Positions 54,738 through 63,977 of a stretch of 64,000 nucleotides of DNA are shown in pieces. The notes below the pieces were generated by a model. It saw only the letters and a program-made list of their open reading frames with translations, had not been told where the DNA came from and did no database searches. This DNA comes from Candidatus Zhuqueibacterota bacterium. GTDB lineage: Bacteria; Zhuqueibacterota; Zhuqueibacteria; Zhuqueibacterales; Geothermadaptataceae. Position 1 is the first letter of the stretch. Every line of letters begins with the position of its first letter. The translations under genes and the position numbers were made by a program. Where the stretch lies: positions 62,001-126,000 of the forward strand of contig JAUZRQ010000038.1 of NCBI GenBank assembly GCA_030950365.1. Reading direction: 5' to 3'.

Positions 54738-56414
54738 ATGCGCAAAATGAGATGGCTATTCATGTTTTCGTTGGTATTCATGGGACTGTCACAACAAATC
54801 GCCCTGGCCCAGCAGGAAGAAAGGGAAGAACCGGTCATCAAAGCCGAGATGGTGAAACAGGCGGAAAAGCTCATCGGCCTGGAATTTACCGACGCCGAGA
54901 TCGATTCCATGCTGGACGGCCTGAATCGTAATTTGCGCAGTTATCAGGCGCTGCGCAAGGTGTCTCTGGATAACAGCGTGCCGCCCGCGCTGCTGTTCAA
55001 TCCCATCCCCAAAGGCAAAAAGCTGGAGACCCGCCAGAAGCCCATCCGGTGGTCGAAGGTCAACGCGCCTGAGGCGCCGGATGATCTCGAAAAGCTGGCC
55101 TATGCCTCCGTGGCGGAGCTGGCCGAGCTCATCCGCACGCGCAAAATCACCTCGGTGCAACTGACGCAGATGTACCTGAACCGGCTGAAGAAATACGGTC
55201 CGAAGTTGCAGTGCGTGGTGACCCTGACCGAGGAGCTGGCCATGGAGCAGGCACGGCGCGCGGATGCCGAGATCGCCGCGGGCAAATACCGCGGCCCACT
55301 GCACGGCATTCCTTACGGCGCCAAGGACCTGCTGGCGGTCAAAGGCTACAAGACCACCTGGGGGGCAATGCCGTACAAGGATCAAATCATTGACCAAACC
55401 GCCACGGTGGTGAAAAAGCTGGAAGAGGCCGGTGCGGTGCTGGTGGCCAAGCTCACCCTCGGCGCGCTGGCCTGGGGCGATGTCTGGTTCGGCGGCAAAA
55501 CGCGCAATCCGTGGAATCTGGAGCAGGGCTCCAGCGGCTCGTCGGCAGGATCGGCGGCGGCCACGGCGGCCGGGCTGGTGGCGTTTTCCATCGGCACGGA
55601 AACATGGGGCTCGATCGTCTCGCCTTCCACCCGCTGCGGCGTCACCGGTCTGCGCCCGACATTTGGCCGCGTGAGTCGCGCCGGCGCCATGGCCCTGAGC
55701 TGGTCCATGGACAAGATTGGCCCGATTGCCCGCACCGTCGAAGATTGCGCCATCGTGTTCGAGGCCATCCGCGGCCCGGACGGCATCGATCAAACCGTGG
55801 TAGAAGTGCCCTTCAATTATGATCCGAACGTGAAGTTCAGCGAACTGCGTATCGGCTACACCAAAAGCCTGTTCGAGCGCGACTATCGCGGCAAAGGAAA
55901 CGACGCCAAAACCCTCGAGACCCTGCGTAAGCTGGGCGCCAAATTGATTCCCATTGAACTGCCGGATACCTATCCGGTACGTTCGCTGTCGTTCATCCTC
56001 AGCGCCGAGGCCGCCGCGGCGTTTGACGAACTCACACGCAGCAACCGTGACGACCTGCTGGTGCGGCAGATCAAAAATGCCTGGCCCAACGTGTTCCGCA
56101 CGTCGCGGTTCATTCCCGCGGTGGAGTACATTCAGGCCAATCGCATCCGCACGCTGGTGATCGAAGAGCTGGACCGGCTATTTGAAGCCATTGATCTGTA
56201 CGTGGTTCCTTCGTTCGGCGGCAACAACTTGCTGATGACCAACCTGACGGGGCATCCCTGCGTGGTGGTACCCAACGGCTTTGACGACAAGGGCAGCCCC
56301 ACCAGCATCAGCTTTATCGGCGATTTGTTCGACGAAGCCACGGTGCTGGCCGTGGCCAAGGCGGTTCAGGATGCTACGGATTTTCATCGGAAACATCCAC
56401 CACTGTTTCCGTGA
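54738..56414 (+). CDS. Exported amidase (amidase-signature family)
   Basis: 558 residues from ATG 54738 (GAGGG upstream). Signal peptide 1-25 (cut after IALAQ), so it works in the periplasm or outside. A helical region of about 90 residues precedes the amidase-signature domain. The Ser-cisSer-Lys triad is visible: Lys196 (YGAKDLL), cis-Ser268 (GSSGSSAGSA) and nucleophile Ser292 (GTETWGSIVSP), with the same 24-residue spacing between the serines as GatA. It is not GatA itself, since it is exported and lacks gatB/gatC neighbours. First of three exported hydrolases. Confidence 0.9.
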   Translation: MRKMRWLFMFSLVFMGLSQQIALAQQEEREEPVIKAEMVKQAEKLIGLEFTDAEIDSMLDGLNRNLRSYQALRKVSLDNSVPPALLFNPIPKGKKLETRQKPIRWSKVNAPEAPDDLEKLAYASVAELAELIRTRKITSVQLTQMYLNRLKKYGPKLQCVVTLTEELAMEQARRADAEIAAGKYRGPLHGIPYGAKDLLAVKGYKTTWGAMPYKDQIIDQTATVVKKLEEAGAVLVAKLTLGALAWGDVWFGGKTRNPWNLEQGSSGSSAGSAAATAAGLVAFSIGTETWGSIVSPSTRCGVTGLRPTFGRVSRAGAMALSWSMDKIGPIARTVEDCAIVFEAIRGPDGIDQTVVEVPFNYDPNVKFSELRIGYTKSLFERDYRGKGNDAKTLETLRKLGAKLIPIELPDTYPVRSLSFILSAEAAAAFDELTRSNRDDLLVRQIKNAWPNVFRTSRFIPAVEYIQANRIRTLVIEELDRLFEAIDLYVVPSFGGNNLLMTNLTGHPCVVVPNGFDDKGSPTSISFIGDLFDEATVLAVAKAVQDATDFHRKHPPLFP

Positions 56415-56498
56415 TATGTGGTGACCCGCACGTGACCTCTTTTTGTGTCCATCGATGCTTTGTTACGGATTCATAACCATGAATATGGAGGGAGCACC

Positions 56499-58133
56499 AT
56501 GTGGAGCAAGAAATTCATACGCGGCCTGGCCATCGGAAGCACGGCGTTATGGTTAATGACGATAGCTGCCGGTTTCGCGCAGGAAGCGCCCAAATCCATT
56601 CCCAAAGCGCCGCTCCGTGCCGAAGGCGATGGCCCGTTCCAGCGGCTCATTCTTCGTGGCGGTATTCTCATCGATGGCACCGGCGCGCCGCCCATCGGGC
56701 CGGTGGATATCGTCATCGAAAAGAACCGTATCGTCAATATCAAAAGCGTTGGCTATCCCGGTCTGCCCATCGATCCCAAACGGCGTCCGAAAGCCAATCC
56801 CGGCGATAAAGAACTCGATGTCTCCGGCATGTACATTCTGCCCGGCTTTGTCGATATGCATGCGCACATTGGTGGCGTGCGGCAGGGCACACCGGCCGAA
56901 TACGTATTCAAATTGTGGATGGGGCATGGCATCACCACCATCCGGGACCCGGGCAGCGGCAACGGCCTGGGTTGGGTTCTGGAGCATAAGGAAAAGAGCG
57001 CGCGCAACGAAATCACCGCGCCGCGGATCGAAGCCTACGTGCGTTTCGGGCAGGGGCACAAGGGGCCCATCGCCACACCGGAAGAGGCTCGCCGATGGGT
57101 ACGCGAAGTGGCCAAACGCGGCGCCGACGGTCTGAAGCTGAGTTCCTACCGGCCGGACATCATGGCGGCGACCATTGACGAGGCCAAAAAGCACGGACTG
57201 CGCACCGCCTGTCACCATGCGCAGATGGGAGTGGCCTGGATGAACGTGCTACAATCTGCGCGGCTCGGGCTCACCACCATGGAGCACTGGTACGGCCTGC
57301 CGGAGGCCATGTTCACCGATCGCACCGTCCAGGATTTCCCGCTGGATTACAATTACAACAACGAGCAGGATCGCTTCGGCCAGGCGGGCCGGTTGTGGAA
57401 ACAGGCCGCGCCGCCGTACAGCGAAAAGTGGAATGCGGTGATGAATGAGCTGATTGCGCTGGATTTCACCATCGTGCCGACCATGACCATTTACGAAGCC
57501 AGCCGCGATCTCATGCGGGCGCGCCGTGCTGAATGGCATGAGGAGTACACCCTGCCTTCGCTGTGGGAATTTTACCGGCCCAATCGCGAATCGCATGGTT
57601 CGTACTGGTTCTACTGGACCACCGAGGATGAAGTGGAGTGGAAACGCAATTACCAGCTCTGGATGACGTTTCTGAACGAGTACAAAAATCGCGGCGGCCG
57701 CGTGTGTGTTGGCTCAGATGCCGGTTTCATTTACAAGCTATACGGGTTTGCCTACATTCGCGAAATGGAGCTACTACGCGAGGCCGGCTTTCATCCGCTG
57801 GAAGTCATCCGTTCGGCGACGCTTTGGGGCGCCGAGGCGCTCGGCCTGGCCGATCAGATCGGCACGGTGGAGGTCGGCAAGCTGGCTGATCTGGTGGTGG
57901 TCGAAGAAAATCCGTTGCAAAACCTCAAAGTGCTGTACGGCACCGGCGCGATCAAGCTGAACGAAAACAACGAGCCGGTCCGCGTGGGCGGAGTGAAGTA
58001 CACCATCAAAGACGGTATCATTTACGATGCCAAGAAACTGCTGGCGGATGTGCGCCGGATGGTGCGCCAGGCCAAGGAAAAAGATGGCTATGAAATCGTA
58101 CAACCCGGAATGAAGCCGGGGGCCGCGCCGTGA
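56499..58133 (+). CDS. Exported amidohydrolase (imidazolonepropionase-like)
   Basis: 544 residues from ATG 56499 with GGAGGGA upstream. Signal peptide 1-28 (cut near AGFAQ). Metal-dependent amidohydrolase: His121/His123 (VDMHAHIGG), a candidate bridging Lys in DGLKLSSY, further ligands in ACHHAQM and TTMEHWYG, and the catalytic Asp in CVGSDAGF. The C-terminal GTVEVGKLADLVVVEENPLQNL is standard for the family. Relatives include prolidase-like and xenobiotic hydrolases; substrate cannot be read from sequence. It lies 84 bp downstream of the amidase. Confidence 0.88.
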   Translation: MWSKKFIRGLAIGSTALWLMTIAAGFAQEAPKSIPKAPLRAEGDGPFQRLILRGGILIDGTGAPPIGPVDIVIEKNRIVNIKSVGYPGLPIDPKRRPKANPGDKELDVSGMYILPGFVDMHAHIGGVRQGTPAEYVFKLWMGHGITTIRDPGSGNGLGWVLEHKEKSARNEITAPRIEAYVRFGQGHKGPIATPEEARRWVREVAKRGADGLKLSSYRPDIMAATIDEAKKHGLRTACHHAQMGVAWMNVLQSARLGLTTMEHWYGLPEAMFTDRTVQDFPLDYNYNNEQDRFGQAGRLWKQAAPPYSEKWNAVMNELIALDFTIVPTMTIYEASRDLMRARRAEWHEEYTLPSLWEFYRPNRESHGSYWFYWTTEDEVEWKRNYQLWMTFLNEYKNRGGRVCVGSDAGFIYKLYGFAYIREMELLREAGFHPLEVIRSATLWGAEALGLADQIGTVEVGKLADLVVVEENPLQNLKVLYGTGAIKLNENNEPVRVGGVKYTIKDGIIYDAKKLLADVRRMVRQAKEKDGYEIVQPGMKPGAAP

Positions 58134-58252
58134 CCCGGAAAAATGATGAATAAATCCGGGCGATCATTGAGAGCGGAGCGAAAGCACGGATCGTCGGCGG
58201 TCTGCGGCTTTCGCTCATTGGTTTGAACGGTTGCAAGCAGGGAGGAGAGGAA

Positions 58253-59197
58253 ATGCGCAAAGCGGTTGTGATGCTGTTGCTGGCCGGATGCTTTGCCAGC
58301 AGTCTGTGGGCGCAGGAGAAACTGCCGGATTCATTGTTGCAGAAAAAAACGCTGCAAAAAATCAAAGCCTTTTCAGAGAACTGGGATGGTGTGCTCGGCA
58401 TGGCGGCCATGGATTTGAAGGATGGGGAAGTGGTGTTTCAGATCAATGCCGATTATGTGTTCCCGCAGGCCAGCTCCATCAAAATCCCGATCATGATCGA
58501 GGTCTTTCGCCAGATCGAAAAAGGCATGCTTTCTCTGGATTCCACCATTACGATCACCAGCGAGGATGTAGTTGGCGGGAGCGGACGGTTGAAGAACGAA
58601 TTTAAAAAGGGCGCTCCACAATTGCAGCGCACCATTCAAGAGCTGCTCAAGGCAATGATTATCTGGAGCGACAACATCGCCACCAATGTGCTGATTCGGG
58701 TGTTGGGCCAGAACGATCACGAGGCCGGAATGCGCAACGTCAATACCATGCTGGACGAGTTCGGATTCAAAACCACCCGATTGCGGCGCAAAATGATGGA
58801 TGCGAAAGCCGTACGCGAAGACCGCGAGAACATTTCCACGCCGCTTGAAATGGTTCGGTTGATACAGAAAATTTACAAGCATGAAATGGCAAGTGCATCC
58901 AGTTGCAGCGCCATGGTCGCGATCCTTTCGCGCGTGAAAGCCGGCATGCGAGCCGCCGTTTCGGATACCAGTATACAGGTAGCGGCCAAGCCGGGCGGTG
59001 TGCCGGGAGTGAGCTGCGAAACCGGCATTATTTATTTAGATCAGCGACCGTTTGCGCTGAGTGTCATGTCCACCTTCAACAATCCCGAGCTGCGTGAACG
59101 GCCCGCCAAACGGATAACGGAAATCGTGTATGATTATTTCGAGCGGCTGGCGCATTCCAATCAATACGGCCATCGTTTTCAGAGACGCATTGATTAG
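58253..59197 (+). CDS. Class-A beta-lactamase-like serine hydrolase
   Basis: 314 residues from ATG 58253 (GGAGGAGAGG upstream). The first 21 residues are a signal sequence that either is cut after WAQ or, given LLLAGC (Cys13), acts as a short lipobox. Catalytic motifs: SSIK at 74-77 (SxxK), SDN at 139-141, and KPGG (about 245) in place of KTG. A Glu lies in the REDRENISTP loop near the omega position. The beta-lactamase2 fold is clear; whether it hydrolyses beta-lactams or peptides/amides is open. It is third in the exported hydrolase group, 119 bp after the amidohydrolase. Confidence 0.85.
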   Translation: MRKAVVMLLLAGCFASSLWAQEKLPDSLLQKKTLQKIKAFSENWDGVLGMAAMDLKDGEVVFQINADYVFPQASSIKIPIMIEVFRQIEKGMLSLDSTITITSEDVVGGSGRLKNEFKKGAPQLQRTIQELLKAMIIWSDNIATNVLIRVLGQNDHEAGMRNVNTMLDEFGFKTTRLRRKMMDAKAVREDRENISTPLEMVRLIQKIYKHEMASASSCSAMVAILSRVKAGMRAAVSDTSIQVAAKPGGVPGVSCETGIIYLDQRPFALSVMSTFNNPELRERPAKRITEIVYDYFERLAHSNQYGHRFQRRID

Positions 59198-59305
59198 GTG
59201 CGGCAGGAAAAAGAGAGAATGACACGCATTCGGTAAGTTTTTGCTCTGAAATGCTGTGTCAATCGTTCATCCATCGCCGCGGCCATTTTTTACACTTTCC
59301 GGCCA

Positions 59306-59674
59306 TTATCCTTTCCACACTTTCAGCAGCAGCCACAGCCAGCCGGCGATAAACGCCACGCCGCCAAAGGGCGTGATCATGCCAAGGACGGTTGCGCCCG
59401 TAAGCGCCAGAATATACAAACTGCCGGAAAACAGAACAATACCCGCCGTAAATAGCCAGCCACTCGGATTCACATTGAGCGGTGGCTGCCATTGTTGCAG
59501 CAGCCCGACCGCTAGCAGGGCCAGCGCATGCCACATCTGATAAAGTACGGCTTTATTGTAAATCTCCAGCGCATAGGCATTCAGACTATTTTTTAAAGCG
59601 TGCGCGCCGAACGCCCCCAGCGCTACCGCCAGTCCGCCAAACAATGCGCCAAGCATGAGCCAGGTTTTTGCCAT
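59306..59674 (-). CDS. DUF423-family small membrane protein
   Basis: 122 residues with four membrane segments, from ATG 59674 (GGAGGG upstream); the longer frame to 59737 lacks a site. Typical pattern LGALFGGLAVALGAFGAHALKN, IYNKAVLYQMWHALALLAVGLL, GWLFTAGIVLFSGSLYILALTG and LGMITPFGGVAFIAGWLWLLL. The family (YgdD in E. coli) has no settled function. Confidence 0.9.
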   Translation of the reverse strand: MAKTWLMLGALFGGLAVALGAFGAHALKNSLNAYALEIYNKAVLYQMWHALALLAVGLLQQWQPPLNVNPSGWLFTAGIVLFSGSLYILALTGATVLGMITPFGGVAFIAGWLWLLLKVWKG

Positions 59675-60171
59675 TGCTCCCTCCAACTGGTTGATGATTT
59701 TGGGCCTTTCTGCGAAAACGGGACTCAACGCATGCAATTTTAGGGGATTTAGAAATGTATGATTACTTACTTTTGTTGTGATTTTACACTATCGAAGCCA
59801 GAGAAACAAATCATTTAAGCCCGAACGGCTGAAAATTGCCTTTATTGTTGACGGATTTGTAGCTCGCCTCTTCGAGTCGAGTTATTTGCGAAATGCCTTG
59901 CTTGTATTCTGGTTCGCGCCTCAGGCGAGTCGCGCTACGGGAATTATGTGTGGCTCGGCTCTCCGAGTCGAGTTTTTTCGATATGCCCGGCTTGTATTCT
60001 AGTTCGCGACTCAGGAGAGTCGCGCTACGGGAGTCGCGCGGCGGTGATAATTAAAACCTGGCCAAATTGATGTTTCGTTGTATCTAATTAATGAACAATG
60101 AACCGTGTGTCCAGATTGTGATGATTGGCAAAATTAAATGAAAGTATGATTTTCAAATAAAGGAGGTCGCT
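59675..60171. other. Divergent intergenic region with tandem repeat
   Basis: Nearly 500 bp. Two 90-bp units (59858-60032) fill the middle. The rest is AT-rich without a gene. Confidence 0.6.
59858..60032 (+). repeat. Two tandem 90-bp GACTC/GAGTC units
   Basis: Each unit begins TGTRGCTCGSCTCTYCGAGTC and ends CTCAGGMGAGTCGCGCTACGG, with CTTGTATTCTRGTTCGCG between. Identical blocks recur 90-91 bp apart. Each unit can fold on itself. A diverged third copy is at 34854. Confidence 0.75.
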
Positions 60172-60831
60172 ATGAGCGAAGAAATCACCCAGCCGCAGTC
60201 CTCGATTCCCAAAATCGGTGAAAAGGCTCCCGATTTTACCGCTATTACAACCCATGGTGAACTGACCCTCAGCGAGTGGCAGGGCGATTCCTGGGTGGTG
60301 CTGTTTTCGCATCCGGCGGATTTTACCCCGGTTTGCACCACGGAATTTTTGGCATTCGCCGAACGCTATGAAGAATTCCAGAAACGCAACGTCAAGCTCA
60401 TCGGGCTGAGCATCGACAGCATTCATTCGCATATGGCCTGGATGAACAATATCCGCGAGAAAACCGGCGTGACCATTCCTTTCCCGGTTATCGCTGATTT
60501 AGATATGAATGTATCGAAAAAATACGGCATGTTGCACGAGGCGGAGAGCACCACGGCCACGGTGCGTGCGGTATTTCTTATCGATCCTGAGCGAGTGGTG
60601 CGTGCGCTGGTGTACTATCCGCTCAACGCCGGCCGCAATATGGATGAAATCCTGCGGCTGATCGATGCGCTGCAGACGGTGGATAAATACGGCGTGGCCT
60701 GTCCGGCCAACTGGAAACCGGGCGACATGGTTATCGTACCGCCGCCGAAAACGGTGGATGAGCTGGAAGAACGGCTCACCGGCGAATATGACGAAAAGAT
60801 CGATTTCTATTTGATCAAAAAGAAGCTGTAG
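60172..60831 (+). CDS. Peroxiredoxin (Prx6/archaeal-type AhpC-TSA family)
   Basis: Thiol peroxidase of 219 residues that reduces H2O2 and organic peroxides. Peroxidatic Cys55 in [12 protein letters not shown] with Thr52 of the active site. A second cysteine is in [14 protein letters not shown] (about 186), as in the Prx6-type enzymes of archaea and thermophiles where it can resolve the sulphenic acid. The C-terminal arm [12 protein letters not shown] is typical. AAGGAGG stands 6 nt before the ATG. It is followed by a bidirectional terminator. Confidence 0.95.
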   Translation: MSEEITQPQSSIPKIGEKAPDFTAITTHGELTLSEWQGDSWVVLFSHPADFTPVCTTEFLAFAERYEEFQKRNVKLIGLSIDSIHSHMAWMNNIREKTGVTIPFPVIADLDMNVSKKYGMLHEAESTTATVRAVFLIDPERVVRALVYYPLNAGRNMDEILRLIDALQTVDKYGVACPANWKPGDMVIVPPPKTVDELEERLTGEYDEKIDFYLIKKKL

Positions 60832-60845
60832 TCGCGGATACGGCA

Positions 60846-60888
60846 TAAAAAAGCGCCCGGGGAATGATTCCCAGGGCGCTTTTTTTAT
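60846..60888. terminator. Bidirectional terminator between peroxiredoxin and dipeptidase genes
   Basis: AAAAAAGCGCCC and GGGCGCTTTTTTT flank an inner GGGGAATGATTCCC hairpin. A-tract on the left and T-tract on the right serve both strands of convergent genes. Confidence 0.92.
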
Positions 60889-60969
60889 TTATGAATGGCA
60901 AAAGAATTCAAATCCAAAATTTTAGGGTTGCATGGCTTCCGCGTCCTCCGGTCGCCGTTGCTTCCATTC

Positions 60970-62160
60970 TCACTGTCCCAGTTCGGCTGCAATGCGTTCC
61001 ACCTCCGACATCACGCGCAGCAGGTTCCCACCCAGGATTTTCCGGATATCCTCTTCCTTGTAACCGCGCTTCAGCAGCTCATACGTGATGGCAGGCAGCT
61101 TGCTCACATCTTCCATCCCTACCGGCAGGTTGGAAACGCCATCGAAGTCGGAGCCGAGGCCGACGTGATCCGGGCCGACGAGCTGCACCACATGATCGAT
61201 GTGATCGATCAGATCCTTCAGCGTGGCCGGTGGTAGCGGATCCTTTTTGTTCATTTCATCCCACATTTTGCCCCACATGCCGAAATCGCCGCGGTATTTG
61301 TCGCGAATTTGCTGTAAAATATAATTCGTGCGCTTCCCCCACTCCGGATTCAGGAAGGACGAGCCGAAATTGATCATGATCACGCCGCCCTTTTCGGCCA
61401 TTGCTTTGATCATGTCATCGCTCATGTTGCGCTGCATGTCGGCGATGGCGCGGCAGGAGCTGTGGGAGGCGATCACCGGAGCCTTGCTCACCCGGATCAC
61501 GTCCCAGAAGGCTTCATCGGAAATGTGGGAAACATCGACCATCACCCCGAGCCGATTCATCTCGGCAATGATTTTCTCGCCGAGCTCATTGAGCCCGCCC
61601 CAGCGCGGTTTGTCGGTGGAGGAATCACACCAGTCGTTGGTATTGGAATGGGTGAGGGTGATGTAGCGAATGCCCATGCGGTAAAACATGCGCAGAATGT
61701 GCGGAGAATTTTCAAGGGCGTGCCCACCTTCCAGTCCCATCAGCGCGGCGATTTTGCCACGGCCGACGATGCGGTAGATGTCGGAAACGCTGCTGGCCAT
61801 CTCCATGCGGTCCGGGAATTTCTCCACCATTCGGTACACCGCGTCCATCATTTCCATGGCACGTTTGGGGCCGCCTTTTTGGGCGTATTTGGCCGCCACA
61901 TAGACGGAGAAGAATTGCACATCCAGTCCGCCTTCCTGCATGCGCGGAAGGTCCTGATGGCCGTCGGGCAGCCGTTTACTGATATCGACGTTTTCATCCA
62001 CCAGTCGGGATGTCAGATCCGAGTGCGTATCCACCACAATCGCCCTCCGGTGGATCTCGAGCGCTTTTTGCCAAAGCGGGCCCTTTTTCGATTGGCTGGT
62101 CGCCAAAAGCGGTAGCCCAAGCAGGGCGGTTGTACAAATCAAAAACAGATTTGTTAACAT
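60970..62160 (-). CDS. Exported membrane dipeptidase (peptidase M19)
   Basis: Binuclear zinc dipeptidase, 396 residues from ATG 62160 (AGGAGG upstream); the frame to 62283 is not supported. Signal peptide about 1-23 (LLATSQ). Metal ligands by comparison with renal dipeptidase: THSD, LEGGHAL, the His of VSHISDEAFWDV and of ASHSSCRAI, and GLGSDFDGV. It would cleave dipeptides, including D-amino-acid ones, in the periplasm. Confidence 0.93.
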   Translation of the reverse strand: MLTNLFLICTTALLGLPLLATSQSKKGPLWQKALEIHRRAIVVDTHSDLTSRLVDENVDISKRLPDGHQDLPRMQEGGLDVQFFSVYVAAKYAQKGGPKRAMEMMDAVYRMVEKFPDRMEMASSVSDIYRIVGRGKIAALMGLEGGHALENSPHILRMFYRMGIRYITLTHSNTNDWCDSSTDKPRWGGLNELGEKIIAEMNRLGVMVDVSHISDEAFWDVIRVSKAPVIASHSSCRAIADMQRNMSDDMIKAMAEKGGVIMINFGSSFLNPEWGKRTNYILQQIRDKYRGDFGMWGKMWDEMNKKDPLPPATLKDLIDHIDHVVQLVGPDHVGLGSDFDGVSNLPVGMEDVSKLPAITYELLKRGYKEEDIRKILGGNLLRVMSEVERIAAELGQ

Positions 62161-62669
62161 GAATTGCCTCCTATTTCTATTGAAAATCCGGGGTCGATTC
62201 TTCTCTGTTAGTAAGACCGAATGGGCTGAATGTAAGAATAATCTGGACATCGGCTCTTGACAGGTCCGAATTGTTGGATACACGAAAGTCCAGGTTTTAA
62301 CAAACGATGCATGGCTTGGTGATGGATGTTGACTGGCGTATGGTTAGAAATTCGTTTCTTGGCCGTAACGTTCCATTCAGCATTTTTTAGAGTCCGGTAA
62401 TTGCTAGAATAAGCTATGACGTCCCGGGAATCAACGTCTTCCTGACGAATAAAGATAGTAAAAAAGTACGTAATTTTCCCGCCAATGCAGCGGCAAAGTG
62501 TTCGTATTGACGAACGGTTGCAAATCGATGGACCGAGTGTAAAAATTCAAAGGGCTTTTCAATTTTTCCTTGCAATTCAAAAAAATAGCTGCCAAAGCTG
62601 TAGCAGCTTTCTGTAAGCCAGCAGGGCGTTTCAGCAAAATAAAGTCAAACGGTGATCCATTGAGCTCTC
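62161..62669. other. Intergenic stretch, nothing recognised
   Basis: About 510 bp between two minus-strand genes. One 80-codon frame (62431-62673) was considered and rejected. No repeat family seen. Confidence 0.45.
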
Positions 62670-63830
62670 TCAAAGCCCTTCCAGCGCCTGCGCAAAATCG
62701 TCGATCAGCTCATTGGTATCTTCAATGCCCACCGAAACGCGGATCAGGCTGTCGGTGATGCCCAGTTTCTGCCGATCCTCCGGGGACATGCCGGAGTGCG
62801 AAGTGGTGGCCGGGCGGGTGACCAGGGTTTCCACGCCGCCGAGGCTGGGGGCTTCGATGGGCAATTGCAATTTGGCAATGAACGTTTTCGCCGCTTCCAG
62901 GCTGCCGTTGAGCTCAAAACTCAGCATGCCGCTGAAGCCGTCGAACAGTTTCTGCGCGCGCTCGTGGCGGGGATGGCTTTTCAATCCGGGATAATTGACA
63001 TGATCCACCGCCGGATGCATCTCGAGAAACTGCGCCAGTTTCTGCGCGGTGTGGTTCTGCTGGCGCACGCGCACAGCGAGCGTCTTCATGCCACGGTGCA
63101 GCAGAAAACAGGCGTGCGGATCGAGAGAGCCACCCAGATGATTGAGCCGGTGCATGATGCGGTCGATCCACTCGCGCCGGCCGATGACCGCGCCCGCCAC
63201 CAGATCGGAGTGGCCGTTGAGATATTTCGTGCAACTGTGAACGGAAAGGTCGAAGCCCCACTCGGCCGGACGGAAGTTGACCGGACTGGCGAAGGTGTTG
63301 TCGATGATGGCAACCAGGTTGTGTTCGCGGGCGAATTGCACCGCCGCTTCCAGATCGGCCACCTGCAGCAGGGGGTTGGTCATGGCTTCCACATACATCG
63401 CGCGTGTGTTGGGGCGTAGTTTGGCCTGCCAGTCGGCTGGATCATCGCCATCGATGAAATCGTAGCTCAATCCGAAATCCGCGAAGTCCTGGGTCAAAAA
63501 ACTGTGCGTTCCGCCGTAAAGCGTGCTTTGGGCCAGCAGGTGATCGCCGGCCTTCAGTACGGTCAGAAGGGTGGTAGTGATGGCGGCCATACCGCTGGAG
63601 GTCACCAGCGCCGCTTCGGCGTTTTCCAGCGCGGCCAGCTTTTCGTGCAGGGCCACGTGGTTGGGGGTGTTGTTCAGGCGGATGTATTTGATGTCGTCGT
63701 ATCGGGTTTCGCCGGCGTACTCGTACATGGCCGATTGAAAAATCGGAATGGCCACCGCGCCGTAAATGAGCGGCTCCGGCTCGCCGGCATGCACGAGTTT
63801 GGTGTCGATGGTTTTATAGTTTCGAGCCAT
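62670..63830 (-). CDS. Cys/Met-metabolism PLP-dependent enzyme (cystathionine gamma-synthase/lyase or methionine gamma-lyase)
   Basis: 386 residues. Fold-type I PLP enzyme with phosphate-binding SSGMAAITTTLL, cofactor-stacking YGGTHSFL, Asp in IIDNTFASP, and the Schiff-base lysine in HSCTKYLNGHSDLVAGAV. The C-terminal SLGGVETLVTRPATTSHSGMSPEDRQKLGITDSLIRVSVGIED is classical. The residues that part cystathionine synthase, cystathionine lyase and methionine lyase cannot be judged with certainty by eye. GGAGG stands just before the ATG. No other methionine gene is in the window. Confidence 0.9.
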   Translation of the reverse strand: MARNYKTIDTKLVHAGEPEPLIYGAVAIPIFQSAMYEYAGETRYDDIKYIRLNNTPNHVALHEKLAALENAEAALVTSSGMAAITTTLLTVLKAGDHLLAQSTLYGGTHSFLTQDFADFGLSYDFIDGDDPADWQAKLRPNTRAMYVEAMTNPLLQVADLEAAVQFAREHNLVAIIDNTFASPVNFRPAEWGFDLSVHSCTKYLNGHSDLVAGAVIGRREWIDRIMHRLNHLGGSLDPHACFLLHRGMKTLAVRVRQQNHTAQKLAQFLEMHPAVDHVNYPGLKSHPRHERAQKLFDGFSGMLSFELNGSLEAAKTFIAKLQLPIEAPSLGGVETLVTRPATTSHSGMSPEDRQKLGITDSLIRVSVGIEDTNELIDDFAQALEGL

Positions 63831-63952
63831 GAGTGGGGTTCCTCCGGTTGTGATTCTATAGACGGAATCATGCTACGAAAAAATGCCGCCGCATGCAACG
63901 GAAATGGACCGAAAGGAGAAGAGAGGGGGGAAGCGGAGCTTCTTTGTTATTC

Positions 63953-63977
63953 CCGTCCCAGGTGCAACCTGGGACGG
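63953..63977. repeat. Hairpin repeat family, copy 2
   Basis: CCGTCCCAGGT-GCA-ACCTGGGACGG, a perfect 11-bp stem with 3-nt loop. Compared with the copy at 48082-48106 a T-A pair has become G-C and a G-T wobble has become G-C, while the pairing is kept. Confidence 0.65.

Noticed and set aside
58218-58235. Second sigma-54-like site TTGGTTTGAACGGTTGCA before the beta-lactamase-like gene
   Set aside because: The GG to GC spacing is 11, not 10, and the -24 box lacks CA; spacing changes abolish known sigma-54 promoters.
62431-62673. 80-codon minus-strand frame upstream of the dipeptidase
   Set aside because: No ribosome-binding site, overlaps the stop of the PLP enzyme gene region, and the composition resembles noncoding AT-rich DNA.
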